Shown here one piece after another: positions 1 to 5,567 of a stretch of DNA of 6,676 bases. A program made the position numbers and the translations under genes. A model generated the notes under the pieces. It was not told the origin of the DNA. It worked only from the letters and a program-made list of their open reading frames with translations, and made no database searches. This stretch comes from an uncultured beta proteobacterium (GTDB taxonomy: Bacteria; Pseudomonadota; Gammaproteobacteria; Burkholderiales; Rhodocyclaceae): positions 1 to 6,676 of the forward strand of contig CAIVZW010000494.1 of NCBI GenBank assembly GCA_903910495.1. The letters run 5' to 3'. Position 1 is the stretch's first letter, and every line of letters begins with the position of its first letter.

Positions 1-333
1 CAGCATCTTTTTGCCGGCTTCGACAATTTCGGGTGTCAGGCCATTCAGAACTTCGAGTCCGGCATCGGGATCGCCTCCGAGCGCGCCGACAGCGGCAGCT
101 ATCGAGAGTCCGACCATGCCCGTGCCCGGTACGGTGACCCCCATGCCGTTTTTCATCAGGTTGGCTGAAACCTTGCCTTCAATACGCTCCGGGATGGCTC
201 CAAGATGACTGGAGGCAATAGCCGAAGCCAGTGCCAGCGAAATGGGTTCAGTGCAGCCGAGTCCTGGAACAACTTCGTGTTTGACTGCTTTAAGAAATTC
301 GGGCCAGAGCGTGCGTTGAGTGATCAATTCCAT
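1..333 (-). CDS. cyuA: CyuA-like L-cysteine desulfidase / L-serine dehydratase alpha-chain family protein (UPF0597), N-terminal part, cut by window edge
   Basis: The first 111 codons of a gene that runs off the left edge, read from a complete reverse translation of this interval. The start is the ATG at 333-331, preceded by AGGGA three bases upstream, a short and weak Shine-Dalgarno. Visible motifs are GLGCTEP at residues 24-30, where Cys27 is the conserved cysteine that in this family helps hold an Fe-S cluster; a [16 protein letters not shown] block at 61-76; and GALGGDP at 83-89. Family members are cytoplasmic and include CyuA (YhaM), which degrades L-cysteine to pyruvate, sulfide and ammonia under anaerobic conditions; others act as, or are annotated as, L-serine dehydratase. 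It is the last visible gene of the leftward operon, 58 bp after the SerA-like gene. Family assignment is secure. Cysteine rather than serine as substrate is inference supported by the cysteine-related neighbours. The C-terminal half, with the remaining cluster ligands, is not visible. Confidence 0.85.
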   Translation of the reverse strand, partial: MELITQRTLWPEFLKAVKHEVVPGLGCTEPISLALASAIASSHLGAIPERIEGKVSANLMKNGMGVTVPGTGMVGLSIAAAVGALGGDPDAGLEVLNGLTPEIVEAGKKML

Positions 334-391
334 GAATCCCTAGACGTAGATTGAGACAGCCATTTTTTGGACATGCCCAGGCAAAATGCCT

Positions 392-1579
392 TCATTTCAG
401 CAGGGCCTGGATGATGTTTTCGCCTGCTGCAATGCTTTTCATCAGGGATTCCGAGGGCGACTTGTCGAGCACCAGCGCACAGCAGGCGGCCAGTTCGCCC
501 TCGAAGATCGTATTCTCCATTTCCTCGATGTTGATACCCTCGTTGCGAAGTTCGCCAAGAACGCCGGCCAATACGCCAACACGGTTGTAGTGGCGGATGA
601 CCAGAGGAACGCCCGTATGCAGCTTGCGGGGATTGACCGCATTGACCGGCTTGCCGGTTTCCAGGAAGGTTTGTGCGATGCGCACGGTTTCTTCGGCGAT
701 GGCTTCTTCGGCCTGATCCGTGGAGGCACCAATGTGCGGTGTAGCAGCGCAAAGCAGGCCGGCCAGTTCCGGGTCCATGAACTCGGCTTCACCGCCCGCA
801 GGCTCGTTTTCAAAGACATCGAGAGCTGCGCGAATCTTGCCGCTGCGCAGGACGTCCTTGAGTGCTGAGCCGTCCACGACTTCACTGCGTGCCGTATTCA
901 CCAGGAGCGCGCCTTTTTTCATGTGAGCGAAGAAGTCACTGTTAATCAGTCCGCGTGTTTCCTTCGACAGGGCCAGATGCAGACTGATGGCGTCGGCGTT
1001 CCCGGCGAGCTCAGTCAGTGAGGCGCAGAAACCGATGCCCAGGGCCTTGGCCTTTTCCGGAGTCAGGCTTCTGGACCAACCGATGACGTTCATGTCCAGG
1101 CCCTTGGCACGCCTGGCCACCGCTGCACCGATGTTGCCCAGGCCGACGATACCTAGGGTTCGGCCTTTGAGACCGCTCGCCTTGCCGTATTCTTTTTTAC
1201 GCCACTTGCCTGCGCGCAGGTCGATCAGAGCATCAGGAATCCGTCGGTCGGCGGCAATCAGCAGGCCGATGGCCAGTTCAGCAACGGCGTCCGTGTTCTT
1301 GCCGGGACAATTGGCGACATACACACCTTTTTCGCTGGCTTTCTTGATATCGATCGTGTTGACACCCGCACCAGCACGGATGATCAGCGCCAACGAGGTT
1401 CCGGCTTCAATTGTTGCTGCAGTGACCTGTTTGGATCGTACGATCAGGATTTCTACGCCAGCAATCGCATCGGGCAGGGCCTCGGCAGACAAATCGGGAC
1501 TAAGCGTCACCTCACATCCCAATGACTTGAGGTCGGCCACCATCTTGACGGATACCTTGTCGGCGATCAGGGTTCTCAT
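392..1579 (-). CDS. serA: D-3-phosphoglycerate dehydrogenase-like 2-hydroxyacid dehydrogenase with C-terminal ACT domain
   Basis: A 395-residue cytoplasmic protein of the D-isomer-specific 2-hydroxyacid dehydrogenase family; SerA oxidises 3-phosphoglycerate to 3-phosphohydroxypyruvate, the first step to serine. Visible features are RAGAGVNTID (68-77), the Rossmann motif GLGNIG (146-151), and the catalytic set Arg231 (NTAR), Glu259 (FENEP) and His282 (TPHIGAS), spaced almost as in E. coli SerA (R240/E269/H292). A C-terminal ACT domain spans about 324-395 and in SerA commonly binds serine for feedback control. The start at 1579 was chosen because it has AGGAG five bases upstream and gives the typical N-terminus MRTLIADKVS. 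A start at 1606 would overlap the preceding stop as ATGA and add nine atypical residues. Oddities: the end of beta-strand 2 reads WSRS (168-171) instead of carrying an acidic residue, which suggests NADP(H) use, and NTARS replaces the usual NTARG. A housekeeping SerA is possible, but the context suggests a dedicated paralogue. Confidence 0.85.
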   Translation of the reverse strand: MRTLIADKVSVKMVADLKSLGCEVTLSPDLSAEALPDAIAGVEILIVRSKQVTAATIEAGTSLALIIRAGAGVNTIDIKKASEKGVYVANCPGKNTDAVAELAIGLLIAADRRIPDALIDLRAGKWRKKEYGKASGLKGRTLGIVGLGNIGAAVARRAKGLDMNVIGWSRSLTPEKAKALGIGFCASLTELAGNADAISLHLALSKETRGLINSDFFAHMKKGALLVNTARSEVVDGSALKDVLRSGKIRAALDVFENEPAGGEAEFMDPELAGLLCAATPHIGASTDQAEEAIAEETVRIAQTFLETGKPVNAVNPRKLHTGVPLVIRHYNRVGVLAGVLGELRNEGINIEEMENTIFEGELAACCALVLDKSPSESLMKSIAAGENIIQALLK

Positions 1580-1584
1580 GGCAT

Positions 1585-1589
1585 CTCCT
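1585..1589 (-). promoter_or_regulatory. Shine-Dalgarno deciding the SerA-like start
   Basis: On the minus strand this reads AGGAG, five bases before the ATG at 1579. It lies inside the 23-bp gap after the upstream gene's stop codon (1605-1603). It favours the 1579 start over the ATG at 1606, which has only a weak GGAA upstream. Confidence 0.7.
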
Positions 1590-1602
1590 GTAATTGAAGG
1601 GG

Positions 1603-2679
1603 TCATTGTTTCCGGCAGCAGAGCCTTTCCGTTTCTTTACAATCATCAGGGGCGCAGCAAACACACGCTCGTTTGATGGCCCGGATGCTGAGCAACTCGA
1701 TTTCCGCTGAATAGAATCCAGATTTTACCGGTTCTTCTTTCATCAGGTCGGTGCTCAAGTATTTCTTGTTGTCGTCGGAGAAGATGGTGACAACAACCGC
1801 TTTGCTTCCCAGCTTCTCTTGAGCTATCAAGGCGCCGATGAAATTCGCTCCAGACGAGATGCCGACGCCAATGCCCATTTTCGCAAGTTTTTGCGCCATC
1901 AAAATGGCATCGCCATCATCGACACAAATAATCTCATCCATTTCGTCAAGCTTGACGATTGGCGGAATAAATTCATCGGAGATACCCTCAATCCGATGCT
2001 TGCCAACCTTGTATCCCGTTGATAGGGTTGGCGAATTCGCCGGTTCAAGCGGGTGAATCCTGATCTTGTGATTCTGTTCTTTGAGGAATTTTCCGGTTCC
2101 CATTACGGTTCCGCCCGTACCCACACCGGCAACAAATGCGTCAGGAATCAGCCTTCTTTGTTGCAACTGCCACCAGATTTCCGGACCGGTCGAACAATAG
2201 TGTGCCTCGCTATTGTCTTCGTTTGAAAACTGGCACGGAAGAAAGACCGTATCGTCTTCCGCTGCCAATTCCTCAGTCATTTTGATGCTGCCGCGGAATC
2301 CACCTTCTTCCTTGCTTACCAGGCGAATCGTGGCACCATAGCTCCTGATCAGGCTTTTGCGCTCCTCGCTCATCCATTCGGGCATGTAAATTGTGACGGG
2401 ATGCCCCAAAGCGCTGCCAATGGCAGAAAAGGCAATTCCGGTATTACCGCTGGTTGCTTCCGCAATCCGGTAGCCTGATTTCAATTTGCCCGTCGCATAC
2501 GCTTTCTTGATGATATGAAGCGCTATTCTGTCCTTGATGCTTCCCGAAACATTGAAGTATTCGGCTTTTGCATAGAGAACCCTGGCTTCGCCTCGGTATT
2601 TGAAGTAGATCTCAAGAAGCGGTGTATTTCCAACAAGGCTTGATAAATTTTCAATCCGGTTTTCCATTTTGCTTGCCAT
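1603..2679 (-). CDS. PLP-dependent cysteine-synthase-family protein with Cys-rich C-terminal tail
   Basis: A 358-residue fold-type II PLP enzyme of the CysK/CysM family, which carries out beta-replacement on O-acetylserine, O-phosphoserine or a similar substrate, typically with sulfide as nucleophile to give cysteine. Visible motifs are VGNTPL (16-21), the PLP lysine K49 in NVSGSIKDR (43-51), the substrate-binding loop TSGNTG (76-81), the phosphate-cradle loop GTGGT (187-191), [12 protein letters not shown] (228-239, like the CysK HKIQGIG stretch) and SSGAN (275-279), whose serine contacts the pyridine nitrogen. The usual NP-G before the lysine is NVSG. About 25-30 residues extend past the usual core and carry six cysteines at 339, 341, 342, 347, 354 and 355, ending at the stop. 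The start at 2679 has only a weak GGGAA upstream; Met5 is a less likely alternative. It lies 219 bp after the ATC-hydrolase-like gene and 23 bp before the SerA-like gene. The exact amino acceptor, donor and product are unknown; diaminopropionate-type synthases (SbnA-like) are relatives to exclude. Confidence 0.85.
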   Translation of the reverse strand: MASKMENRIENLSSLVGNTPLLEIYFKYRGEARVLYAKAEYFNVSGSIKDRIALHIIKKAYATGKLKSGYRIAEATSGNTGIAFSAIGSALGHPVTIYMPEWMSEERKSLIRSYGATIRLVSKEEGGFRGSIKMTEELAAEDDTVFLPCQFSNEDNSEAHYCSTGPEIWWQLQQRRLIPDAFVAGVGTGGTVMGTGKFLKEQNHKIRIHPLEPANSPTLSTGYKVGKHRIEGISDEFIPPIVKLDEMDEIICVDDGDAILMAQKLAKMGIGVGISSGANFIGALIAQEKLGSKAVVVTIFSDDNKKYLSTDLMKEEPVKSGFYSAEIELLSIRAIKRACVCCAPDDCKETERLCCRKQ

Positions 2680-2740
2680 GAAGTTCCCGTATATTGCTTG
2701 TGCCCGACCAATGAGATGTTTTTGTCGTTGAGCAACGTGA

Positions 2741-2746
2741 TGTCAA
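2741..2746 (-). promoter_or_regulatory. Possible -35 element (TTGACA) of an internal promoter ahead of the cysteine-synthase-like gene
   Basis: The minus strand carries a perfect TTGACA here, 62 bases before the ATG at 2679. The bases 17-19 downstream form only a poor -10 (an A-rich AAAAACAT stretch). A CGTTG/CAACG dyad (2726-2737) falls in the spacer, where a repressor could sit. The 219-bp gap makes an internal promoter reasonable, but the weak -10 keeps this tentative. Confidence 0.25.
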
Positions 2747-2813
2747 CGCTTGGCTTTGGCAAGGCTGGATGTTCTTTAGTAGTGCATTTGCACCAGCAAG
2801 GCACAACACCCCG

Positions 2814-2839
2814 CACAGACCAACCTAGGCTGGTCTGTG
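2814..2839 (-). promoter_or_regulatory. 26-bp near-perfect palindrome between the ATC-hydrolase-like and cysteine-synthase-like genes
   Basis: Arms CACAGACCA (2814-2822) and TGGTCTGTG (2831-2839) are exact complements. The eight central bases (acctaggc) continue the symmetry through CCTAGG with one A/C mismatch. There is no T-run on either side, so it does not look like a simple intrinsic terminator. It could be a protein-binding operator, or an RNA hairpin that protects or processes the message between the two genes. The structure is directly visible; its role is unknown. Confidence 0.5.
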
Positions 2840-2859
2840 TCGTCTATTGCTGAGTTTGT

Positions 2860-2890
2860 CCCCGGCAGGGGTTGCTTCAGTTGCCCGGGG
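2860..2890 (-). terminator. GC-rich hairpin just after the ATC-hydrolase-like stop codon, without a U-run
   Basis: On the minus-strand transcript CCCCGGGCA (2890-2882) can pair with TGCCGGGG (2867-2860), an 8-bp stem with one bulged G and a 14-base loop, beginning nine bases past the TAG at 2901-2899. No uridine tract follows, so full termination is doubtful. It may attenuate, pause or protect the upstream message, giving the first gene a different level from the next three. Confidence 0.3.
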
Positions 2891-2898
2891 GAGGACGA

Positions 2899-3411
2899 CT
2901 ATTTGTTTTTCCGCACGAATGCGACTTCGCATACACGATTTCCCTGGGCGATGGTTTTCCCCAGGTGAAATTCGAGATTCTCGAATCGACTACCGATTCC
3001 ACGATCACCAGACATTGCGATGTCGCACAGTTTGCTGAGCATCTCGCCTTCAATTCCGGCTTGTGTCCAAGCTGTTACGAGCGGGCAGTAACCAAACTCG
3101 ACAGTGAGTTCGTTCTCATCGAGTTTCTTGATGTCCATCTCGAAGATTTTTATAACATCTTCATTCAGGAAGGTCTTGCCAAACTCGACCAGGCTGTCCA
3201 CGGAACTCAACTGTTCCTTGATTCCTTCCCCGTGCATACAGCCGGTTGCGAAAATCGCAGAGTGGCCGATTTCTTCCCAGTCAAGTCCTCTTTCTTTCAC
3301 TTCCTTGAGGATCAGCCCCATCCACAAGGCGCGATGGACAAAGGCCTTGCGTAATTTGTTGGTCACTTCATCGTCAGTGTTTTTGGGTTGATTGTTATGG
3401 CAAATGCTCAT
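2899..3411 (-). CDS. L-2-amino-thiazoline-4-carboxylic acid (ATC) hydrolase family protein
   Basis: A 170-residue soluble protein with no signal peptide or membrane segment. It carries the pattern I associate with the ATC_hydrolase family (Pfam PF14196): YCPLVTAW at 108-115, LCDIAMSGDRGI at 128-139, and a C-terminal KTIAQGNRVCEV segment at 152-163. Other possible functional cysteines are Cys58 in TGCMHGEG, and Cys109, Cys129 and Cys161. The characterised Pseudomonas enzyme opens the thiazoline ring of L-ATC to N-carbamoyl-L-cysteine on the way to L-cysteine, but most family members are uncharacterised and may act on other substrates. The start at 3411 has a strong AAGGAG (3418-3423) six bases upstream. 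It is the first gene of the leftward operon, about 105 bp downstream of a candidate sigma-54 start site. No N-carbamoyl-cysteine amidohydrolase is visible in the window, so a complete ATC pathway cannot be claimed. Family assignment is good; the substrate is inference. Confidence 0.75.
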   Translation of the reverse strand: MSICHNNQPKNTDDEVTNKLRKAFVHRALWMGLILKEVKERGLDWEEIGHSAIFATGCMHGEGIKEQLSSVDSLVEFGKTFLNEDVIKIFEMDIKKLDENELTVEFGYCPLVTAWTQAGIEGEMLSKLCDIAMSGDRGIGSRFENLEFHLGKTIAQGNRVCEVAFVRKNK

Positions 3412-3525
3412 TTGGTTCTCCTTGTTTCGCGCTAGTTTTGCAAGGGGTTGTCGTTTTAAAATGGTAACTGCAAGTCAATATCCAAAGTCTGATTGCAGGC
3501 TCGCTTGTATGATGTGATGCACTCA

Positions 3526-3541
3526 AGCATGTAATGTGCCA
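3526..3541 (-). promoter_or_regulatory. Candidate sigma-54 (RpoN) promoter for the leftward cysteine operon
   Basis: The minus strand reads TGGCAC-attac-ATGCT, against the consensus TGGCAC-N5-TTGCT. The essential GG and GC pairs are intact with exactly ten bases between them, and only the first T of the -12 element differs. It points at the ATC-hydrolase-like gene and predicts a start near 3515 and a leader of about 104 bases. A CTTGATCAAG palindrome at 3604-3613, roughly 90 bases upstream of that start, is a possible activator site. The match is visible; function is inferred. Confidence 0.45.
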
Positions 3542-3960
3542 TGAAGACGCTTTGTGGGACGCGCCATAAGCTCTTGAGCAAGGCAGAGAAGGAAATTATC
3601 CATCTTGATCAAGCGCGGACATGACTTGAAAATCCTCGCTGGTCGAGACGGGGGTTAGTTCTGGTGAATAGTTGAGGCGACGTGAGTTTGGTTTTGTTTG
3701 CCGATCGTGATAATAGTTAGGGTCATTGTTCGAAAGCTAGCTCTTGGAATAAACAAAATTCCTGATTTGGGAAATTTTTCCGGGATTTTGAGAAATTGGA
3801 ATGTAAAGTGCTGATCGGTGAGAATCTGTCTTTGAACAATAAATGATTGAAGTTATCTTCATGACTCGCCTGTTTCAATCATCTTGTTCGCAAATGAAAC
3901 GCCGCTTCATGGAGTGTAACAAACGCTTCAGGATGTCGTGTTGCATAAAGCCCTAAGTAC

Positions 3961-3978
3961 CTTCGAAAATTTTGGAAG
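3961..3978. repeat. 18-bp A/T-centred dyad
   Basis: CTTC-g-AAAATTTT-g-GAAG is symmetric except for one G/G position on each side of the core. It sits in the middle of the intergenic block, far from both start codons, and could be an operator or a nucleoid-protein site. Function is unknown. Confidence 0.35.
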
Positions 3979-4330
3979 TCAGTGAAATTGAGATAGAGGT
4001 TGGGGATATTGGACGATTCAGAAATCCATAGCATCAACCTGGTTCATAAATTGCTTTAGTCATTCAAGATGGTCGGCGTGTGGGAATTGCAGGAAATTTT
4101 GTTACGAAAGAAGTGCGATTGTTGTTAAGCCCGGTTTTTGATGTTGATGAAGCATGTTAGCGTGAGTATGCTTGAAATTCATATGCTTATAACATTCTGT
4201 GCTTGTACTTTGCCGTATCTCGTGTGCTATCTTGTTGGTTCGTGCAGGACCGTACCCGAATCGGTATCGCTGGCAATATTATTAAGATGATTTTTTTGTC
4301 GCTGTCAGTAGGCGTGTCTTGATGCACTAA

Positions 4331-4359
4331 TTGTTGATCTACCTTTGCTTCGTTATTAC
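4331..4359 (+). promoter_or_regulatory. Weak sigma-70-like promoter in front of livK
   Basis: TTGTTG (4331-4336) and TATTAC (4354-4359) are 17 bp apart, the optimal spacing, but match the consensus at only three and four of six positions. Transcription would start around 4366, leaving a leader of about 18 bases that just includes the GGAGA ribosome site at 4372-4376. It may need an activator. A sigma-54-like alternative lies farther upstream (4040-4055: TGG, ten bases, then GC in TTGCT), with a poor -24 box. Confidence 0.25.
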
Positions 4360-4384
4360 TGATTTTTATCTGGAGAAATGAATC

Positions 4385-5506
4385 ATGACCAAACAATGCC
4401 GAACGCTATTGGCAACGATTTGCCTGGCGATGTTTTCCTATGGCGCTTACGCTCAGAACAAGACGGTGGCCATCGGCTACCATGCGCCGCTGAGCGGCGA
4501 GAACGCCCAGTACGGCGTGCTGTTCCGCAATTCGGCGACGCTGGCCGTCGAAAACTTCAACAAGTCCGGCAAGTTGCCCGGCGTAACGATCCAGCTCAAG
4601 TTCGAGGACAGCAAGGGCGATGCCAAGGAGGGGGTGAACATCGCGCGCAAGTTCTCGGATGACCAGAGCATCGTCGCCGCGATCGGCGATTTCAGCTCGG
4701 GGGTTTCGATGGCTGCCGGTCAAGTGTATGCGCAGACCAAGCTGGCGCAGCTTTCGCAGACGGCATCGCATCCCGATTTTGTCAAGATCAGCGAATACCA
4801 GTTCCGCAACATCACTACCCAGGCTTATGAAGGGCCGCTGATCGCCAACTGGGCGAACAGCAACGGGGCCAAGAAAATCGCCATCGTGGCGATCCAGAAC
4901 GACTGGGGCCAGTCGGTGGTAAAGTACTTCGCCGATACGGTCAAGGCCAATGGCGGCGAAGTCACCGAGACCGAAATGTTCAATCCGGGAACGCGAGACT
5001 TCCGCTCCATCCTGACCAAGATCGCGCGCAGCAATCCCGATGCGATCTACGTCGGATCCTTCTACGAAGACGGCTCGGCCTTCCTCCAGCAGAAGGTGCA
5101 GATGGGCCTCAAGCAGCAGGTCTATGCCACATCCTCGCTGTACGAACAGAAGCTGCTCGATCTGGCCGGCCCGGCCGCCAACACTGTATATCTGTCGACG
5201 ACCTTCCTGGTCGAAAGCCCCGAGCCAAACGTGCAGGCCTTCGTCAAAGAATATGAAGGCCGTTATGGCAGCAAGCCGCAAATGTTTGCCGCCCAGGCTT
5301 ATGACGCGACCAACATCGTCTTGAGCGCCATCGTCGCCGCGGGCGGCGCCAACGCCACCCGCCCCAAGGTGCGCGATGCGCTGGCCGCGACCAAGGACTT
5401 CCCCGGCGTGACCGGCATCACGTCATTCGATCCGAAGACGCGCGAGCCGTCCAAGGTGTTGACCAAGCTGCAGATCCAGAACGGCAAGTACGTGCTCCTG
5501 AAGTAA
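4385..5506 (+). CDS. livK: Branched-chain-amino-acid-type ABC transporter, periplasmic substrate-binding protein
   Basis: A 373-residue type I periplasmic binding protein (Peripla_BP_6/LivK family) that captures a ligand in the periplasm and delivers it to the LivH/LivM permease. Residues 1-23 form a signal peptide: basic start, hydrophobic core, and an AYA|Q cleavage site after Ala23; no lipobox is seen. The mature protein begins with VAIGYHAPLSGENAQYG (28-44), the usual N-terminal strand of the family. GDFSSGVSMAAG (101-112) and LSQTASHPD (123-131) match the regions that line the ligand cleft in LivJ/LivK-type proteins. Length is normal. The start at 4385 has GGAGA eight bases upstream; the ATG at 4378 is out of frame and too close to that site. 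It is the first gene of the rightward operon, 61 bp before livH. The ligand may be a branched-chain or other amino acid, an amide or urea, and cannot be read from sequence alone. Confidence 0.9.
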   Translation: MTKQCRTLLATICLAMFSYGAYAQNKTVAIGYHAPLSGENAQYGVLFRNSATLAVENFNKSGKLPGVTIQLKFEDSKGDAKEGVNIARKFSDDQSIVAAIGDFSSGVSMAAGQVYAQTKLAQLSQTASHPDFVKISEYQFRNITTQAYEGPLIANWANSNGAKKIAIVAIQNDWGQSVVKYFADTVKANGGEVTETEMFNPGTRDFRSILTKIARSNPDAIYVGSFYEDGSAFLQQKVQMGLKQQVYATSSLYEQKLLDLAGPAANTVYLSTTFLVESPEPNVQAFVKEYEGRYGSKPQMFAAQAYDATNIVLSAIVAAGGANATRPKVRDALAATKDFPGVTGITSFDPKTREPSKVLTKLQIQNGKYVLLK

Positions 5507-5532
5507 ACCCGACCAATCCTTCTGCCGGAGCA

Positions 5533-5558
5533 ACCGGCTGGCCGAGAGGCCAGCCGGT
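5533..5558 (+). promoter_or_regulatory. Perfect 11-bp stem with GAGA tetraloop between livK and livH
   Basis: ACCGGCTGGCC (5533-5543), loop gaga (5544-5547), GGCCAGCCGGT (5548-5558). The arms are exact complements, GC-rich and closed by a GNRA-type loop. It begins 26 bases after the livK stop and ends nine bases before the livH ATG, with no U-run after it. Such intercistronic hairpins after binding-protein genes are known to protect the upstream message from 3' decay and to lower downstream expression, as in malE-malF. Here it also leaves livH without a visible Shine-Dalgarno. Confidence 0.75.
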
Positions 5559-5567
5559 ATAACAACC

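Larger units (their letters stand above)
3412..4384. other. Long AT-rich intergenic region between divergent operons; no supportable gene
   Basis: Both strands were scanned. Open frames are short and lack ribosome sites, and none resembles a protein I recognise. One 60-base line (3721-3780) counts 21 G+C, about 35%, far below either flanking operon. It contains the candidate sigma-54 promoter (3526-3541, minus), a 10-bp palindrome CTTGATCAAG (3604-3613), a TGAAG-ttat-CTTCA hairpin (3848-3861), a GTTTCA/TGAAAC inverted pair spanning about 3870-3900, an A/T-centred dyad (3961-3978), an AAGCAT/ATGCTT pair (4150-4173), a seven-T run (4291-4297) and a weak promoter next to livK. Nearly a kilobase is long for a divergent control region. 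It may also hold a small RNA or the remains of a decayed gene, but neither can be shown from the sequence. Confidence 0.7.

Noticed and set aside
11..208. 65-codon plus-strand frame at the left edge
   Set aside because: It is antisense to the CyuA-like gene, whose minus-strand reading shows conserved family motifs.
379..391. AGGCA-aaa-TGCCT hairpin after the SerA-like stop as a terminator
   Set aside because: The stem is only 5 bp and is followed on the transcript by an A-run, not a U-run, with the next operon gene 58 bp away.
987..1676. 229-codon plus-strand frame opposite the SerA-like gene
   Set aside because: It is antisense to a gene with clear catalytic motifs, its product is Ala/Ser/Arg/Pro-rich, and no ribosome site is evident.
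2523..2816. 97-codon minus-strand frame starting in the gap before the cysteine-synthase-like gene
   Set aside because: It runs out of frame into that gene for half its length, has no clear ribosome site and no recognisable similarity. The gap is better explained by regulatory structure.
3456..3608. 50-codon open stretch on the minus strand ahead of the ATC-hydrolase-like gene (including WRVPQSVFMAHYMLECI)
   Set aside because: I considered it as a gene remnant. It has no ribosome site before its internal ATG, overlaps the candidate sigma-54 promoter and matches nothing I recognise, so it is not called.
3899..3940. Near-repeat of an AACGC..CTTCA..GGA stretch as a repeat array
   Set aside because: Only two imperfect copies with indels, and no further units, so it is not a CRISPR or a convincing tandem repeat.
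4291..4297. Seven-T run as an intrinsic terminator on the plus strand
   Set aside because: No stable hairpin lies directly before it and no plus-strand gene ends upstream.
4187..4396. 69-codon minus-strand frame upstream of livK
   Set aside because: It overlaps the livK promoter, ribosome site and first codons, and its product has no recognisable domain.
4406..5281. 291-codon open frame on the minus strand opposite livK
   Set aside because: It lies wholly inside a well-supported livK gene in GC-rich DNA, where antisense frames stay open by codon bias. Its product is Arg/Leu/Asp-rich and resembles no family I know.
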